Below, piece after piece: positions 28,864 to 37,731 of a stretch of DNA of 64,000 nucleotides (position 1 is the stretch's first letter; every line of letters starts with the position of its first letter). The position numbers were made by a program, and so were the translations under genes. The stretch comes from Cupriavidus agavae (lineage in GTDB: Bacteria; Pseudomonadota; Gammaproteobacteria; Burkholderiales; Burkholderiaceae): positions 1,860,001-1,924,000 of the forward strand of contig NZ_SGXM01000001.1 of the NCBI RefSeq assembly GCF_004217045.1, in the 5' to 3' direction. The notes under the pieces are model-generated. The model was given only the letters and a program-made list of their open reading frames with translations. It was not told the origin of the DNA and did not search any database.

Positions 28864-29346
28864 TCAGCCCTTGCGCGCGATGGTGTTGGTGCGCTTGATC
28901 TTGTTCTGGAGCTGGATCACGCCGTAGATCAGCGCTTCCGCCGTCGGCGGGCAGCCCGGAACATAGATGTCGACCGGCACGATGCGGTCGCAGCCACGCA
29001 CCACCGAATACGAGTAGTGGTAGTAGCCGCCGCCGTTGGCGCACGAACCCATCGAGATCACCCAGCGCGGTTCCGCCATCTGGTCGTAGACCTTGCGCAG
29101 CGCCGGAGCCATCTTGTTGCACAGCGTACCGGCCACGATCATCACGTCGGACTGACGCGGCGACGGGCGGAAGATCACGCCGAAACGGTCCATGTCGTAG
29201 CGGGCGGCGCCGGCGTGCATCATTTCCACGGCACAGCAGGCCAGACCGAACGTCATGGGCCACAGGGAACCCGTGCGGGTCCAGTTGATCAGCTTGTCAG
29301 CGGTCGTCGTGACAAAGCCTTCATTGAGAACGCCTTCGATTGCCAT
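28864..29346 (-). CDS. nuoB: NADH:quinone oxidoreductase subunit B (cluster N2)
   Basis: This 160-residue subunit holds the terminal [4Fe-4S] cluster N2. The ligands are the tandem cysteines in [11 protein letters not shown] (about residues 34-44), the cysteine in [11 protein letters not shown] and the one in [10 protein letters not shown]. It transfers electrons to ubiquinone. It is six nucleotides downstream of nuoA. Confidence 0.97.
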   Translation of the reverse strand: MAIEGVLNEGFVTTTADKLINWTRTGSLWPMTFGLACCAVEMMHAGAARYDMDRFGVIFRPSPRQSDVMIVAGTLCNKMAPALRKVYDQMAEPRWVISMGSCANGGGYYHYSYSVVRGCDRIVPVDIYVPGCPPTAEALIYGVIQLQNKIKRTNTIARKG

Positions 29347-29352
29347 TTCACA

Positions 29353-29712
29353 TCACTCCCAATCGAGCGCGCCCTTTTTCCAGATGTAGACGAAGCCCAC
29401 GATGAATTCCAGCAGAAACACGCCCATGGCGATGAATCCCGGCCAGCCGATGTCCTTGAGGGCAACGCCCCACGGAAACAGGAAGGCAGTTTCGAGATCG
29501 AACAGGATAAAGAGGATGGCGATGAGGTAGTAGCGCACATCGAATTTCATGCGCGCATCCTCGAACGCTTCGAAGCCGCACTCGTAGGGCGAGAGCTTCG
29601 CTGCGTCAGGCTTGTAGGGACCGAGGATCCGACCGATGGACATCAGTACTCCACCGAGCACGACGCCAAAGAGGATGAAGATGAGGACGGGGAAGTAGGC
29701 TTCGAGAGTCAA
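29353..29712 (-). CDS. nuoA: NADH:quinone oxidoreductase subunit A, probable TTG start
   Basis: This is a three-helix membrane subunit with the conserved loop [12 protein letters not shown] and the segment [25 protein letters not shown]. No ATG gives the family length. The TTG at 29710-29712 yields (M)[11 protein letters not shown] and a 119-residue protein, the usual size for NuoA; an upstream in-frame start would add 25 residues without homology. AAGG lies about 12 nt before the TTG. First gene of the nuo operon. Confidence 0.93.
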   Translation of the reverse strand: MTLEAYFPVLIFILFGVVLGGVLMSIGRILGPYKPDAAKLSPYECGFEAFEDARMKFDVRYYLIAILFILFDLETAFLFPWGVALKDIGWPGFIAMGVFLLEFIVGFVYIWKKGALDWE

Positions 29713-29883
29713 GGTACGGCCAGCCTTATCTGGAATGTTGTCAACAGCACCAGCTAGCGGCGTCCTGTTGCCCACCCCAGGCGCCATCCCGTCTTAGCTA
29801 CGGCGCCGCCTTGCGGACTGCCGGACAGCCCCACACGCCCATCTTCGTCAATGGACATGCACGGGACTCCCGATCAAGTTTTT

Positions 29884-29968
29884 TGGTGCCGACGGCGAGA
29901 CTCGAACTCGCACAGCTTTCGCCACTACCCCCTCAAGATAGCGTGTCTACCAATTTCACCACGTCGGC
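29884..29968 (-). tRNA. tRNA-Leu (anticodon GAG)
   Basis: This is an 85-nt cloverleaf with encoded CCA. The acceptor arm is GCCGACG paired with CGTCGGC, the D arm contains AATTGGTAGAC, and the anticodon arm is CTATC-TTGAGGG-GGTAG, giving GAG, which reads CUC and CUU. There is a long class II variable arm, and the T loop is TTCGAGT. It lies between secG and nuoA on the same strand, as in many Burkholderiales. Confidence 0.97.
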
Positions 29969-30080
29969 TGGGGGAGAAACAATATTGCCTTGCGCCGGGT
30001 TTTGAGGCCCTACGAAGCGTGGTCAGAGAAGTCTGTCCTCTGGCTTTCGCCCCGCGCTGGGGAATCGTTTCAAGCCTTGC

Positions 30081-30110
30081 ATTCTAACTCATGATTCCCG
30101 ATTTGTTCAA
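30081..30110 (-). promoter_or_regulatory. Candidate σ70 promoter for tRNA-Leu (and nuo read-through)
   Basis: On the minus strand TTGAAC (30105-30110) and TAGAAT (30081-30086) are 18 bp apart. The tRNA 5' end is about 105 nt downstream, so a sizeable 5' leader would be removed by RNase P. The same area carries an imperfect 12-bp inverted repeat (GATTCCCGATTT about 30092-30103 with AAATCAGGAATC about 30127-30138) downstream of secG, which could act in secG termination. Confidence 0.5.
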
Positions 30111-30176
30111 TGCACAACCACAAATAAAATCAGGAATCCGCGAACACACTGTTCGATTATTGCGCGCTATCCGGAC

Positions 30177-30539
30177 TTACTTGGGGACAGCGGGCGCGCC
30201 CGGCACCGAGGCGCCATTGGCTGCCGGCGCCGAAGCTGCCGCAGCCGAGGCCGGCGCCGGTTGTTGTGCGGCGCCCATGACGCCAAGCGAGGCCTGGGGC
30301 TTGTAGTTGCCAAGCAACGTCAGGCCCAGCGTGCACGCGAAAAACAGCGCTGCGAGGACGGCCGTGGTACGCGACAGGAAGTTGGCCGAGCCCGAGGCGC
30401 CGAACAGACTGCCCGACGCACCCGAGCCAAACGCCGCACCGACGTCCGCGCCCTTGCCATGCTGCAGCAGGACGAGGCCGATCACGCCAAGCGCGGACAG
30501 TACCTGCACAACGACCAACAAAGTCTTGAAGATTGCCAT
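30177..30539 (-). CDS. secG: Protein-export membrane protein SecG
   Basis: This 120-residue SecYEG subunit has two helices (about residues 4-24 and 54-73) around the conserved loop VLLQHGKGADVGAAFG. The C-terminal 40 residues are an Ala/Pro-rich tail, longer than in enterobacteria but common in this group. It lies 50 nt downstream of tpiA, a conserved pairing. Confidence 0.95.
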   Translation of the reverse strand: MAIFKTLLVVVQVLSALGVIGLVLLQHGKGADVGAAFGSGASGSLFGASGSANFLSRTTAVLAALFFACTLGLTLLGNYKPQASLGVMGAAQQPAPASAAAASAPAANGASVPGAPAVPK

Positions 30540-30589
30540 TTGGTTAAATTCGTTTCGTACTTGCCTGATCAGACAGTCGCATCCGGCAT

Positions 30590-31327
30590 TCAGGCATTGC
30601 CGATGGCGAGGAAATCATCCGCTTTCAGCGAGGCGCCGCCAATCAGGCCCCCGTCGATATCGGACATCGAAAACAGTTCTGCGGCGTTGTCAGGCTTGAC
30701 GCTGCCGCCATACAGGATGGCCAGGCCCTGCGCCACGCCCGCGTCGCGCGAAGCCACCTGGGCGCGCAGCGCAGCGTGCACGGCCTGGGCCTGCTCGCTC
30801 GACGCGGTCTTGCCCGTGCCGATGGCCCAGACAGGCTCATAGGCCAGAACAATCCGACCAAGCTGCTCGATAGACAGCGCATCGATGACAGCCTGCAACT
30901 GGCGGCCCACCACGGCTTCGGTCTGGCCGGCTTCGCGCTCGGCCAGGGTCTCGCCGACACAGACCACGGGCACGAGGCCGGATTCCAGCGCACGCAGGGC
31001 CTTGGCAGCTACGGTGGCGTCAGTCTCGCCGTGATAGGTCCGGCGCTCCGAGTGACCCACCAGCGCATAGGTGCAGCCGAACTCGGCCAGCATCGGCGCA
31101 GCGGTCTCGCCGGTGAACGCGCCGCGCGCCTCCGCCGACACATCCTGCGCACCCCAGGCCACCTGGGAACCCGTGAGCAGCGACTGGCACTGGGCAAGAT
31201 AAGGAAACGGCGCGCAGACCGCCAGCTTCGCCTTGGCGGGCGCGACCTTGATGCCTTCCAGCAACGCCGCGTTGGCGGCCAGGCTGCCGTGCATCTTCCA
31301 GTTGCCGATGACCAGCTTTTGTCTCAC
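30590..31327 (-). CDS. tpiA: Triosephosphate isomerase
   Basis: This 245-residue TIM barrel interconverts dihydroxyacetone phosphate and glyceraldehyde 3-phosphate. Catalytic residues are Lys11 (GNWKMHG), His92 (GHSERR) and Glu164 ([11 protein letters not shown]). The phosphate loop [10 protein letters not shown] is near the C-terminus. It is upstream of secG on the minus strand; qor lies 100 nt upstream. Confidence 0.97.
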   Translation of the reverse strand: MRQKLVIGNWKMHGSLAANAALLEGIKVAPAKAKLAVCAPFPYLAQCQSLLTGSQVAWGAQDVSAEARGAFTGETAAPMLAEFGCTYALVGHSERRTYHGETDATVAAKALRALESGLVPVVCVGETLAEREAGQTEAVVGRQLQAVIDALSIEQLGRIVLAYEPVWAIGTGKTASSEQAQAVHAALRAQVASRDAGVAQGLAILYGGSVKPDNAAELFSMSDIDGGLIGGASLKADDFLAIGNA

Positions 31328-31427
31328 AACGGTCCCCCTCGAAAATCAAACCCGCTATTGTAGCGTGGTCAAGGGGTTGCGGCCAGCGCGCGGCAGACAA
31401 TCGCCGCCCGTCCGCGCGCCGGGCCGA

Positions 31428-32432
31428 TCACCAGGTCAGCACGATCTTGCCGATATGTTCGCTCGACTCCATCAGGCGATGAGCATCGGCGGCCTGCTCG
31501 GCCGGGAACACCTTGTGGATCACGGGCTTGATCTTGCCGGCCGCCAGCAGCGGCCACACGTTCTGGTGCAGCGCCTGGGCGATGGCGCCCTTGAACGACG
31601 CCGGGCGCGGACGCAGCGTGGAGCCGGTGATCGTGATGCGCCGGCGCAGGATGTCACCAAGCGGAATCTCGGCCTTGCCGCCACCCAGCAGCGCGATGAT
31701 CACGATGCGGCCATCGTCGGCGATGCACGACAGTTCGCGGGCCAGGTAAGAGCCCACCACCATGTCGAGGATCACGTCGACGCCCTTGCCCCCGGTCAAA
31801 CTCTTGACCTCGGCCGCGAAGTCCTGCGTCTTGTAGTTGATCGCCCGATCCGCGCCCAGCTCCTCGCACGCCTTGCACTTGTCGTCGCTGCCCGCCGTGA
31901 CAAACACCTTGAAGCCCATCGCCTTGGCCACCTGGATGGCCGTGGTACCGATGCCACTGGAACCGCCCTGGATCAGCAGCGTTTCCGCCGCGCCGCGCGG
32001 GCCCTTGCCCAGCAGGCCACGGTCGAACACATTGCTCCAGACCGTGAAGAACGTTTCGGGCAGCGCCGCCGCCTCGATGTCGCTGAGGCCCTCGGGCACC
32101 GGCAGGCACTGCTCGACCGGCGCGGTGCACAGCTCCGCGTAGCCGCCGCCCTGCACCAGCGCGCAGACGCGGTCGCCCACCTTCAGGCCAAAGCGGTTGG
32201 CCGCGTTCGACAGGTCACCGCCCACCACCACCCCGGCCACTTCGAGGCCCGGCAGATCCGAGGCGCCCGGCGGCACGGGATAGTTGCCGGTGCGCTGGAA
32301 CACGTCGGGGCGGTTGATGCCGGCCGCCGCAACGCGGATCAGGATCTCGCCGGCCTTCGGCTCCGGGTCGGGACGCTGCGCGGGTTGCAGGACCTCGGGG
32401 CCGCCGTACTCGCGGATCTCGATGGCTTTCAT
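31428..32432 (-). CDS. NAD(P)H-quinone oxidoreductase, PIG3/zeta-crystallin type (MDR superfamily)
   Basis: This 334-residue zinc-independent medium-chain dehydrogenase has a GroES-like N-terminal domain and a Rossmann domain with IQGGSSGIGTTAIQVAKAMG (about residues 148-167), the NADPH site. The catalytic zinc cysteines are absent. It probably reduces small quinones using NADPH. Adjacent to tpiA and likely in its own or a shared transcript. Confidence 0.92.
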   Translation of the reverse strand: MKAIEIREYGGPEVLQPAQRPDPEPKAGEILIRVAAAGINRPDVFQRTGNYPVPPGASDLPGLEVAGVVVGGDLSNAANRFGLKVGDRVCALVQGGGYAELCTAPVEQCLPVPEGLSDIEAAALPETFFTVWSNVFDRGLLGKGPRGAAETLLIQGGSSGIGTTAIQVAKAMGFKVFVTAGSDDKCKACEELGADRAINYKTQDFAAEVKSLTGGKGVDVILDMVVGSYLARELSCIADDGRIVIIALLGGGKAEIPLGDILRRRITITGSTLRPRPASFKGAIAQALHQNVWPLLAAGKIKPVIHKVFPAEQAADAHRLMESSEHIGKIVLTW

Positions 32433-32523
32433 GATGTCTCCTTATGAATGGCGGGATCGATGCACGCGCGGGCTTGGCACTCGGCGCGCGGCACACGGAA
32501 AAATGACTGACCGGCAGTGTAAA

Positions 32524-32555
32524 CAAAAAAGCGGCTGGACATCGCCAGCCGCTTT
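32524..32555 (-). terminator. Intrinsic terminator of pnp
   Basis: AAAGCGGCTGG (32528-32538) pairs with CCAGCCGCTTT (32545-32555) around a 6-nt loop. The minus strand continues with TTTTTTG. It is about 29 nt past the pnp stop. Confidence 0.92.
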
Positions 32556-32583
32556 CATCGCTACTACCGCCGCGAAAATCAGC

Positions 32584-34743
32584 TTACTGCTGCTGTTCCG
32601 GTGCGGCCGAGCTGTCGCCCTGCGGGTTGATCGGGCTGATGCTGCCGCCCTCTTCCGCCAGCGCAGCCTTCAGCGACAGGCGCAGACGACCCTTCTCGTC
32701 GGCCTGGATCAGCTTCACGCGCACCTGCTGGCCTTCCTTCAGCCAGTCCTTGATGTCCTTGACGCGCTCGTTGACGATCTCCGAGATATGCAGCAGACCG
32801 TCCTTGCCCGGCAGGATGTTCACGATGGCGCCGAAGTCCAGCAGCTTCAGCACGGTGCCGGCGTAGATCTTGCCCACTTCGGCTTCCGCGGTGATGCCCT
32901 CGATGCGGCGCTTGGCTTCGGCCATGCCGTCGGTCGAGGTCGACGCGATCGTGATCGTGCCGTCTTCCTGGATGTCGATGGTCGTGCCGGTTTCCTTGGT
33001 CAGCGCCTGGATCGTCGAGCCGCCCTTGCCGATCACTTCGCGGATCTTGTCCGGATGGATCTTCATCGTGATCATGCGCGGTGCGTGCGCCGACAGTTCC
33101 GTGCGGGCATGGCCCATGGCGTCCTGCATCTTGCCCAGGATGTGCATGCGGCCTTCGCGGGCCTGCGCCAGCGCCACCTGCATGATTTCCTTGGTGATGC
33201 CCTGCACCTTGATGTCCATCTGCAGTGCCGTGATACCGGTATCGGTACCCGCCACCTTGAAGTCCATGTCGCCGAGGTGGTCCTCGTCGCCCAGGATGTC
33301 GGTCAGCACGGCAAACTTGTTGCCTTCCAGGATCAGGCCCATGGCCACGCCGGCCACGTGCGCCTTGACCGGAACGCCGGCGTCCATCAGTGCCAGGCAG
33401 CCGCCGCAGACCGAAGCCATCGACGACGAACCGTTCGACTCGGTGATTTCCGAGACCAGGCGGATCGTGTAGGCGAATTCGTCTTCCTTCGGCAGCACCG
33501 GGATCAGTGCGCGCTTGGCCAGGCGGCCGTGGCCGATTTCACGGCGCTTCGGGCTGCCCACGCGGCCCGTTTCGCCGGTGGCGAACGGAGGCATGTTGTA
33601 GTGGAGCATGAAGCGGTCGCGGTACTCGCCGGCCAGTGCGTCGATGATCTGCTCGTCGCTCTTGGTGCCCAGCGTGGCCACGGCCAGCGCCTGGGTTTCA
33701 CCACGCGTGAACAGCGACGAACCGTGGGCGCGCGGCAGCACCGACGAACGGATCTCGATCGGGCGCACGGTGCGCGTGTCGCGGCCGTCGATACGCGGCT
33801 CGCCGGCCAGGATCTGGCCACGCACGATCTTTGCCTCGAGGTCGAACAGGATGTTGCCGACTTCGACCTTCTCGGCCTCGACACCGGCCTCGGCCAGCTT
33901 GGCCTGCACGGTGGCGTAGACTTCCTTGAGCTTGGCGCTGCGGGCCGACTTCTGGCGCAGCTGATACGTTTCCTGCAGCAGCGGCAGGCCAATCTCGCTC
34001 ACCTTGGCGATCAGGGCTTCGTTCTTGGCTGCCGGGGCCCATTCCCACTCGGGACGGCCGCCTTCACGCACCAGTTCGTGAATCGCGTTGATGGCGACCT
34101 GCGACTGCTCGTGGCCGAACACCACGCCGCCCAGCATCACGTCTTCCGACAGTTGCTTGGCTTCCGATTCCACCATCAGCACGGCGCGCTCGGTACCGGC
34201 GACCACGAGGTCCAGGTCCGACGTGGCGATCTGCGAGCGGGTCGGGTTCAGCAGGTACTGGCCGTCCTTGTAACCCACGCGGGCAGCGCCCACCGGGCCG
34301 TTGAACGGGATGCCCGACACGGCCAGCGCGGCCGACGAGGCGATCAGCGCCGGGATGTCGGCCGGCACTTCCGGGTTGATCGACAGCACGTGGATCACCA
34401 CCTGCACGTCGTTGTAGAAGCCTTCCGGGAACAGCGGACGCAGCGGACGGTCGATCAGGCGCGACGTCAGCGTTTCGTTTTCCGACGGACGGCCTTCGCG
34501 CTTGAAGAAGCCACCCGGGATCTTGCCGGCGGCGTAGGTCTTCTCGATGTAGTCGACGGTCAGCGGGAAGAAGTCCTGGCCCGCCTTCGGGCTCTTGGCT
34601 GCCACCACGGTGGCCAGCACCACGGTGTCTTCGATATCGACGATCACGGCGCCAGACGCCTGGCGGGCGATTTCGCCGGTTTCCATGCGGACCTTGTGCT
34701 GGCCCCACTGGAATTCCTTGACGATCTTGTTGAACATGGTCAT
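32584..34743 (-). CDS. pnp: Polyribonucleotide nucleotidyltransferase (PNPase)
   Basis: This is a 719-residue phosphorolytic 3'-5' exoribonuclease of the degradosome. It has two RNase PH domains, with [22 protein letters not shown] in the first and the active-site region of the second around [17 protein letters not shown] domain ([16 protein letters not shown], about residues 560-575) and a C-terminal S1 domain (about 620-690) follow. The ATG at 34743 gives [11 protein letters not shown], matching relatives; the open frame continues 12 codons upstream without support. It follows rpsO, as in most proteobacteria. Confidence 0.97.
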   Translation of the reverse strand: MTMFNKIVKEFQWGQHKVRMETGEIARQASGAVIVDIEDTVVLATVVAAKSPKAGQDFFPLTVDYIEKTYAAGKIPGGFFKREGRPSENETLTSRLIDRPLRPLFPEGFYNDVQVVIHVLSINPEVPADIPALIASSAALAVSGIPFNGPVGAARVGYKDGQYLLNPTRSQIATSDLDLVVAGTERAVLMVESEAKQLSEDVMLGGVVFGHEQSQVAINAIHELVREGGRPEWEWAPAAKNEALIAKVSEIGLPLLQETYQLRQKSARSAKLKEVYATVQAKLAEAGVEAEKVEVGNILFDLEAKIVRGQILAGEPRIDGRDTRTVRPIEIRSSVLPRAHGSSLFTRGETQALAVATLGTKSDEQIIDALAGEYRDRFMLHYNMPPFATGETGRVGSPKRREIGHGRLAKRALIPVLPKEDEFAYTIRLVSEITESNGSSSMASVCGGCLALMDAGVPVKAHVAGVAMGLILEGNKFAVLTDILGDEDHLGDMDFKVAGTDTGITALQMDIKVQGITKEIMQVALAQAREGRMHILGKMQDAMGHARTELSAHAPRMITMKIHPDKIREVIGKGGSTIQALTKETGTTIDIQEDGTITIASTSTDGMAEAKRRIEGITAEAEVGKIYAGTVLKLLDFGAIVNILPGKDGLLHISEIVNERVKDIKDWLKEGQQVRVKLIQADEKGRLRLSLKAALAEEGGSISPINPQGDSSAAPEQQQ

Positions 34744-35110
34744 GAGCGTTCCTTGATTACTTGCTTTGCCGGCCGTCAATACCGATACGGCCAGCTGGCG
34801 CCTGCGCTCGCAGCGGCAGGCGAACTGCCGGAGTCGCTCCGGACCGCAGTCTCAGGGAAGTGCTATGCCATTCCATCGCGCCACCGTTCGGGAAATCCGT
34901 ACGATGACGATGCGCGCGCGATGGAATGACACAAAACCCCGTTTCCTTGGCCGGCTCCGGTGTCACGAAGCTTGTTAAAGCACGATAAAGAGCGAGGTAA
35001 CTTACTCCGTCGCATCGCTCGATGCAACGGCGCCAGGCGCTCGGGCCCAGCCGAATAGTGACGCAATTACCACTTCAATGCCAACCGGGCAGCGCAAACC
35101 ACCCGGCCAG
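34744..35110 (-). promoter_or_regulatory. Long pnp 5' leader with a 13-bp inverted repeat
   Basis: About 370 nt between the rpsO terminator and pnp carry no gene. CATTCCATCGCGC (34869-34881) is perfectly complementary to 34916-34928 across a 34-nt loop, about 125-185 nt before the pnp ATG. In Escherichia coli PNPase represses itself through an RNase III-cut hairpin in its leader; position and size here are compatible with that mechanism. A second small dyad, GCATCG/CGATGC, is at 35012-35025. I see no clear σ70 promoter. Confidence 0.5.
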
Positions 35111-35151
35111 AAAAGCAAAATGCCTGCCTCAGCAGAGCTGACGCAGGCATT
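35111..35151 (-). terminator. Intrinsic terminator of rpsO
   Basis: A 15-bp stem with one mismatch (35119-35133 with 35137-35151) and a 3-nt loop is followed on the minus strand by TTTTGCTTTT. It implies that rpsO is at least partly transcribed separately from pnp. Confidence 0.88.
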
Positions 35152-35214
35152 GCGGCCTCACGTGAAATCGTGCGCGAACCACTGACGCAGGACCCGTGCT
35201 GCCATCCGCGGACC

Positions 35215-35484
35215 TTACTTGCGCAGGCCCAGGGCTTCGATCAGGGCGCGGTAACGGTCGGCGTCGCGGGCCTTAAGGTAGTCCAGCAGACGGCGACGGC
35301 GGCTCACCATGCGCAGCAGACCGCGGCGGCTGTGGTGATCCTTCATGTTGGCCTTGAAGTGGGGGGTCAGTTCGTTGATGCGGGTGGTCAGCAGAGCGAC
35401 CTGGACTTCGGGGCTACCCGTGTCGTTGGCGCCGCGGGCGAACTTCTGGATGACTTCGGTCTTGTTGATTTCGGCAAATGCCAT
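35215..35484 (-). CDS. rpsO: 30S ribosomal protein S15
   Basis: This is an 89-residue primary 16S-rRNA-binding protein. It has the S15 signature ending [17 protein letters not shown] and starts [25 protein letters not shown] lies before the ATG. It is upstream of pnp, separated by the terminator and the long pnp leader. Confidence 0.98.
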   Translation of the reverse strand: MAFAEINKTEVIQKFARGANDTGSPEVQVALLTTRINELTPHFKANMKDHHSRRGLLRMVSRRRRLLDYLKARDADRYRALIEALGLRK

Positions 35485-35589
35485 GACGATTTCCTTTTAC
35501 TTGCGAACGCTGCAGCACGGAATGTGCCGCCTGCGTCGTGCCTTGTCGGAACTTGGCAACCGCCGCCCGGGAACGGACGACAGCCGCGC

Positions 35590-35595
35590 ATTATA
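35590..35595 (-). promoter_or_regulatory. -10 element of the rpsO promoter
   Basis: TATAAT is read on the minus strand about 105 nt before the rpsO ATG. A good -35 box is not obvious. The resulting 5' leader of about 95-100 nt is compatible with S15 translational autoregulation. Confidence 0.5.
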
Positions 35596-35638
35596 GCCCA
35601 AAACGGCCCGTCCGCGACATCGGGCGGTGCCACCGCGG

Positions 35639-36919
35639 TCAGCGCGCCGCCGGGCGCTCCATGCGGCACGTGGTGGGCAGCGTGGTCTGGGCGGTCTTGA
35701 GCTTCTTCACCGTCCGGAACCCATAGCCCGAACCTTCGTTGTCGAAGCGCACCGCGCCGCCCTGCCGGGCCATTGCCGAGACGTATAGCGGCTGCAGTAC
35801 CTGGTGGTCGTCGGCCCGAACCGTCGCGTCGTGGAAGCCGTTCGTGAACCGCATGTTTTCCAGCGCGTAGGCCACGGCCACGGCGTCCGTGGAACCGGCC
35901 TGCTCGATGGCGCGCGCCAGCATCTCCACCATCATCTGCATGCGCAGGTGGACATAATCGTCGCGCGGGTCCGGATAGCGGGCGCGGAACGACTGGTAGA
36001 ACGCGTCGGAGGCCGCGCCGCCCACGTTCGGGTGCCATTCGGCCACCGCCAGCACGCGGCCCACGCCGGCGTCGCCCATTGCCGCCGGGGCGCCTAGGCC
36101 ATTGCCGTAGAAGGTATAGAAGCGCGCATAGAGCCCGCCTTCGCGTGCGGCCTTGACCATCAGCGTCAGGTCGTTGCCCCAGTTGCCGGTAATGACGGCG
36201 TCGGCGCCGCTGGCCTTGATCTTGGCGATATAAGGCGCGAAGTCCTTGATCTTGCCGATCGGATGGAACTCGTCGCCCACGATCTGGATATCGGGCCGCT
36301 TGGCGGCCAGCATCTCACGTGCCGAACGCGCCACCTGATGGCCGAAGCTGTAGTCCTGGTCGATCAGGTAGACCTTGCGCACCCCGTGTTCGCCCCGGAT
36401 GGCCTCGGTCAGCGCCTGCATGCGCATGTCCGAGCTCGCGTCGAACCGGAAATGCCAGAAACTGCAATTCTCGTTGGTCAGCGTGGGATCGACGGCGGAG
36501 TAGTTCAGGAACAGCACGCGGGCGTCGGGCTGGCGCTGGTTGTGGCGATTGATGGCCGCCACCAGCGCGCCGGCCACGGCCGAACTGTTGCCCTGGAGCA
36601 CGAACGGGATGCGCTTGTCCACCAGGCTCCGGAACTGGATCAGGCTCTCGTCGACATTGCCCTTGCTGTCGAACGTCACCAACTCCAGCGGGTGCTGGCC
36701 GTCGGGCAGCTTCACGCCACCCGAGGCATTGATGCGCTCGATCGACAGCCGCAGGTTGCGCACCACGGCGTCGCCCGCATTGGCGAACGGCCCCGAGAGG
36801 CCATCGATCATGCCGAGCCGGATCGGCTTGCCCTCCGCCTGCGCCTGGACCCCCGCTGCCAGGCACAGCAACGCCGCCCCCAGGCAGGCACCCAGCCCGC
36901 GCTTCACCAAACCTACCAT
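35639..36919 (-). CDS. Orphan ABC-type periplasmic binding protein (branched-chain amino-acid family)
   Basis: This 426-residue type I periplasmic binding protein has a signal peptide (cleavage after VQA at about residue 26). The mature start KPIRLGMIDGLSGPFANAG and the segment YLIDQDYSFGHQVARSAREML are typical of the Leu/Ile/Val family. No permease or ATPase gene accompanies it, so it must use a transporter elsewhere or act as a sensor. The ligand cannot be predicted. Monocistronic; the rpsO promoter lies just downstream. Confidence 0.85.
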   Translation of the reverse strand: MVGLVKRGLGACLGAALLCLAAGVQAQAEGKPIRLGMIDGLSGPFANAGDAVVRNLRLSIERINASGGVKLPDGQHPLELVTFDSKGNVDESLIQFRSLVDKRIPFVLQGNSSAVAGALVAAINRHNQRQPDARVLFLNYSAVDPTLTNENCSFWHFRFDASSDMRMQALTEAIRGEHGVRKVYLIDQDYSFGHQVARSAREMLAAKRPDIQIVGDEFHPIGKIKDFAPYIAKIKASGADAVITGNWGNDLTLMVKAAREGGLYARFYTFYGNGLGAPAAMGDAGVGRVLAVAEWHPNVGGAASDAFYQSFRARYPDPRDDYVHLRMQMMVEMLARAIEQAGSTDAVAVAYALENMRFTNGFHDATVRADDHQVLQPLYVSAMARQGGAVRFDNEGSGYGFRTVKKLKTAQTTLPTTCRMERPAAR

Positions 36920-37073
36920 CTACCCACTCCAATACTGCTGCGCAATGCAGGACGCGCGATCTTACGGCAGTTGCCACCGATGCCGCAACGCGCCCGCCAC
37001 GCCACCGCCGGCGCACATCGTCGTCGTCAGGCCACTACACTTGCGGATATCTCACCAGACGACACTCGGGGCC

Positions 37074-37613
37074 ATGGCCATGCAACACCCTCTCCTCCGT
37101 TTCCCACACGCCCGCCGCTGGGCCGCCGCCCTGCTGCTGGCCGCGACGATGTCAGGCTGCGCGACGCTGGCGCCGGTCAATACCGGCCTGAAACTGGTCG
37201 GCCAGCCACAAAGCGCCGTACAGGCTACTTTTGGCAAGCCGACCGATGTCTATCAGCTTGCCGATGGCACGACCCGCTGGTTCTACTCGGAGCAACCGCT
37301 GGGCGAATATTCCTACGCTGCCGATTTCGACCGCGAAGGCCGGCTGACCAATTTCCGCCAGATGCTGACCACGGCGGAGCTGTACAAGGCCAAGATCAAC
37401 GTCTGGACCAAGCAGGACGTGCTGGAGCACTTCGGCGCGCCGCGCGAACCCAACCAGTACTACCCGCGCCTGAAACGCGAGGCGTGGAGCTACCGCTTCC
37501 TGCACGAGGACCAGTGGTACTCGATGTTCAATTTCATGTTCGATGATGCCGGCGTGCTAAGGCAGACGCTGATCACGCCGGACCCGCTGCGCGACCGCGC
37601 CGAGCGGGACTAG
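37074..37613 (+). CDS. Lipoprotein with two BamE/SmpA-like repeats
   Basis: This 179-residue lipoprotein has a Sec/lipoprotein signal and a lipobox ending MSGC at about residue 29. The mature protein looks duplicated. Residues about 43-100 (AVQATFGKPTDVYQL, then WFYSEQ, then FDREGRLTNF) and about 103-165 (DVLEHFGAPREPNQY, then WSYRFL, then FDDAGVLRQT) follow the same pattern FGxP...W-Y...FDxxGxL. This is the pattern of the BamE/SmpA fold. It may be an outer-membrane lipoprotein, but no direct role in BAM is implied. Two ATGs (37074 and 37080) are equally possible. Single gene. Confidence 0.75.
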   Translation: MAMQHPLLRFPHARRWAAALLLAATMSGCATLAPVNTGLKLVGQPQSAVQATFGKPTDVYQLADGTTRWFYSEQPLGEYSYAADFDREGRLTNFRQMLTTAELYKAKINVWTKQDVLEHFGAPREPNQYYPRLKREAWSYRFLHEDQWYSMFNFMFDDAGVLRQTLITPDPLRDRAERD

Positions 37614-37638
37614 CTCCCCCACTCTCCCCGCGAGAAAC

Positions 37639-37680
37639 GGAAAAACCGCCCTGCCGCGCTGGATCAGCGCCGGGGGCGGT
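37639..37680 (-). terminator. Intrinsic terminator of leuA
   Basis: ACCGCCC (37645-37651) pairs with GGGCGGT (37674-37680), and an inner GCGCTG/CAGCGC stem extends the hairpin. The minus strand continues TTTTTCCG. It lies between leuA and the convergent lipoprotein gene. Confidence 0.85.
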
Positions 37681-37731
37681 CCTTGCCAGCCGGGCCTTCT
37701 GGGCCCGACCGGCGCATCGCAGGTTTCCGAA

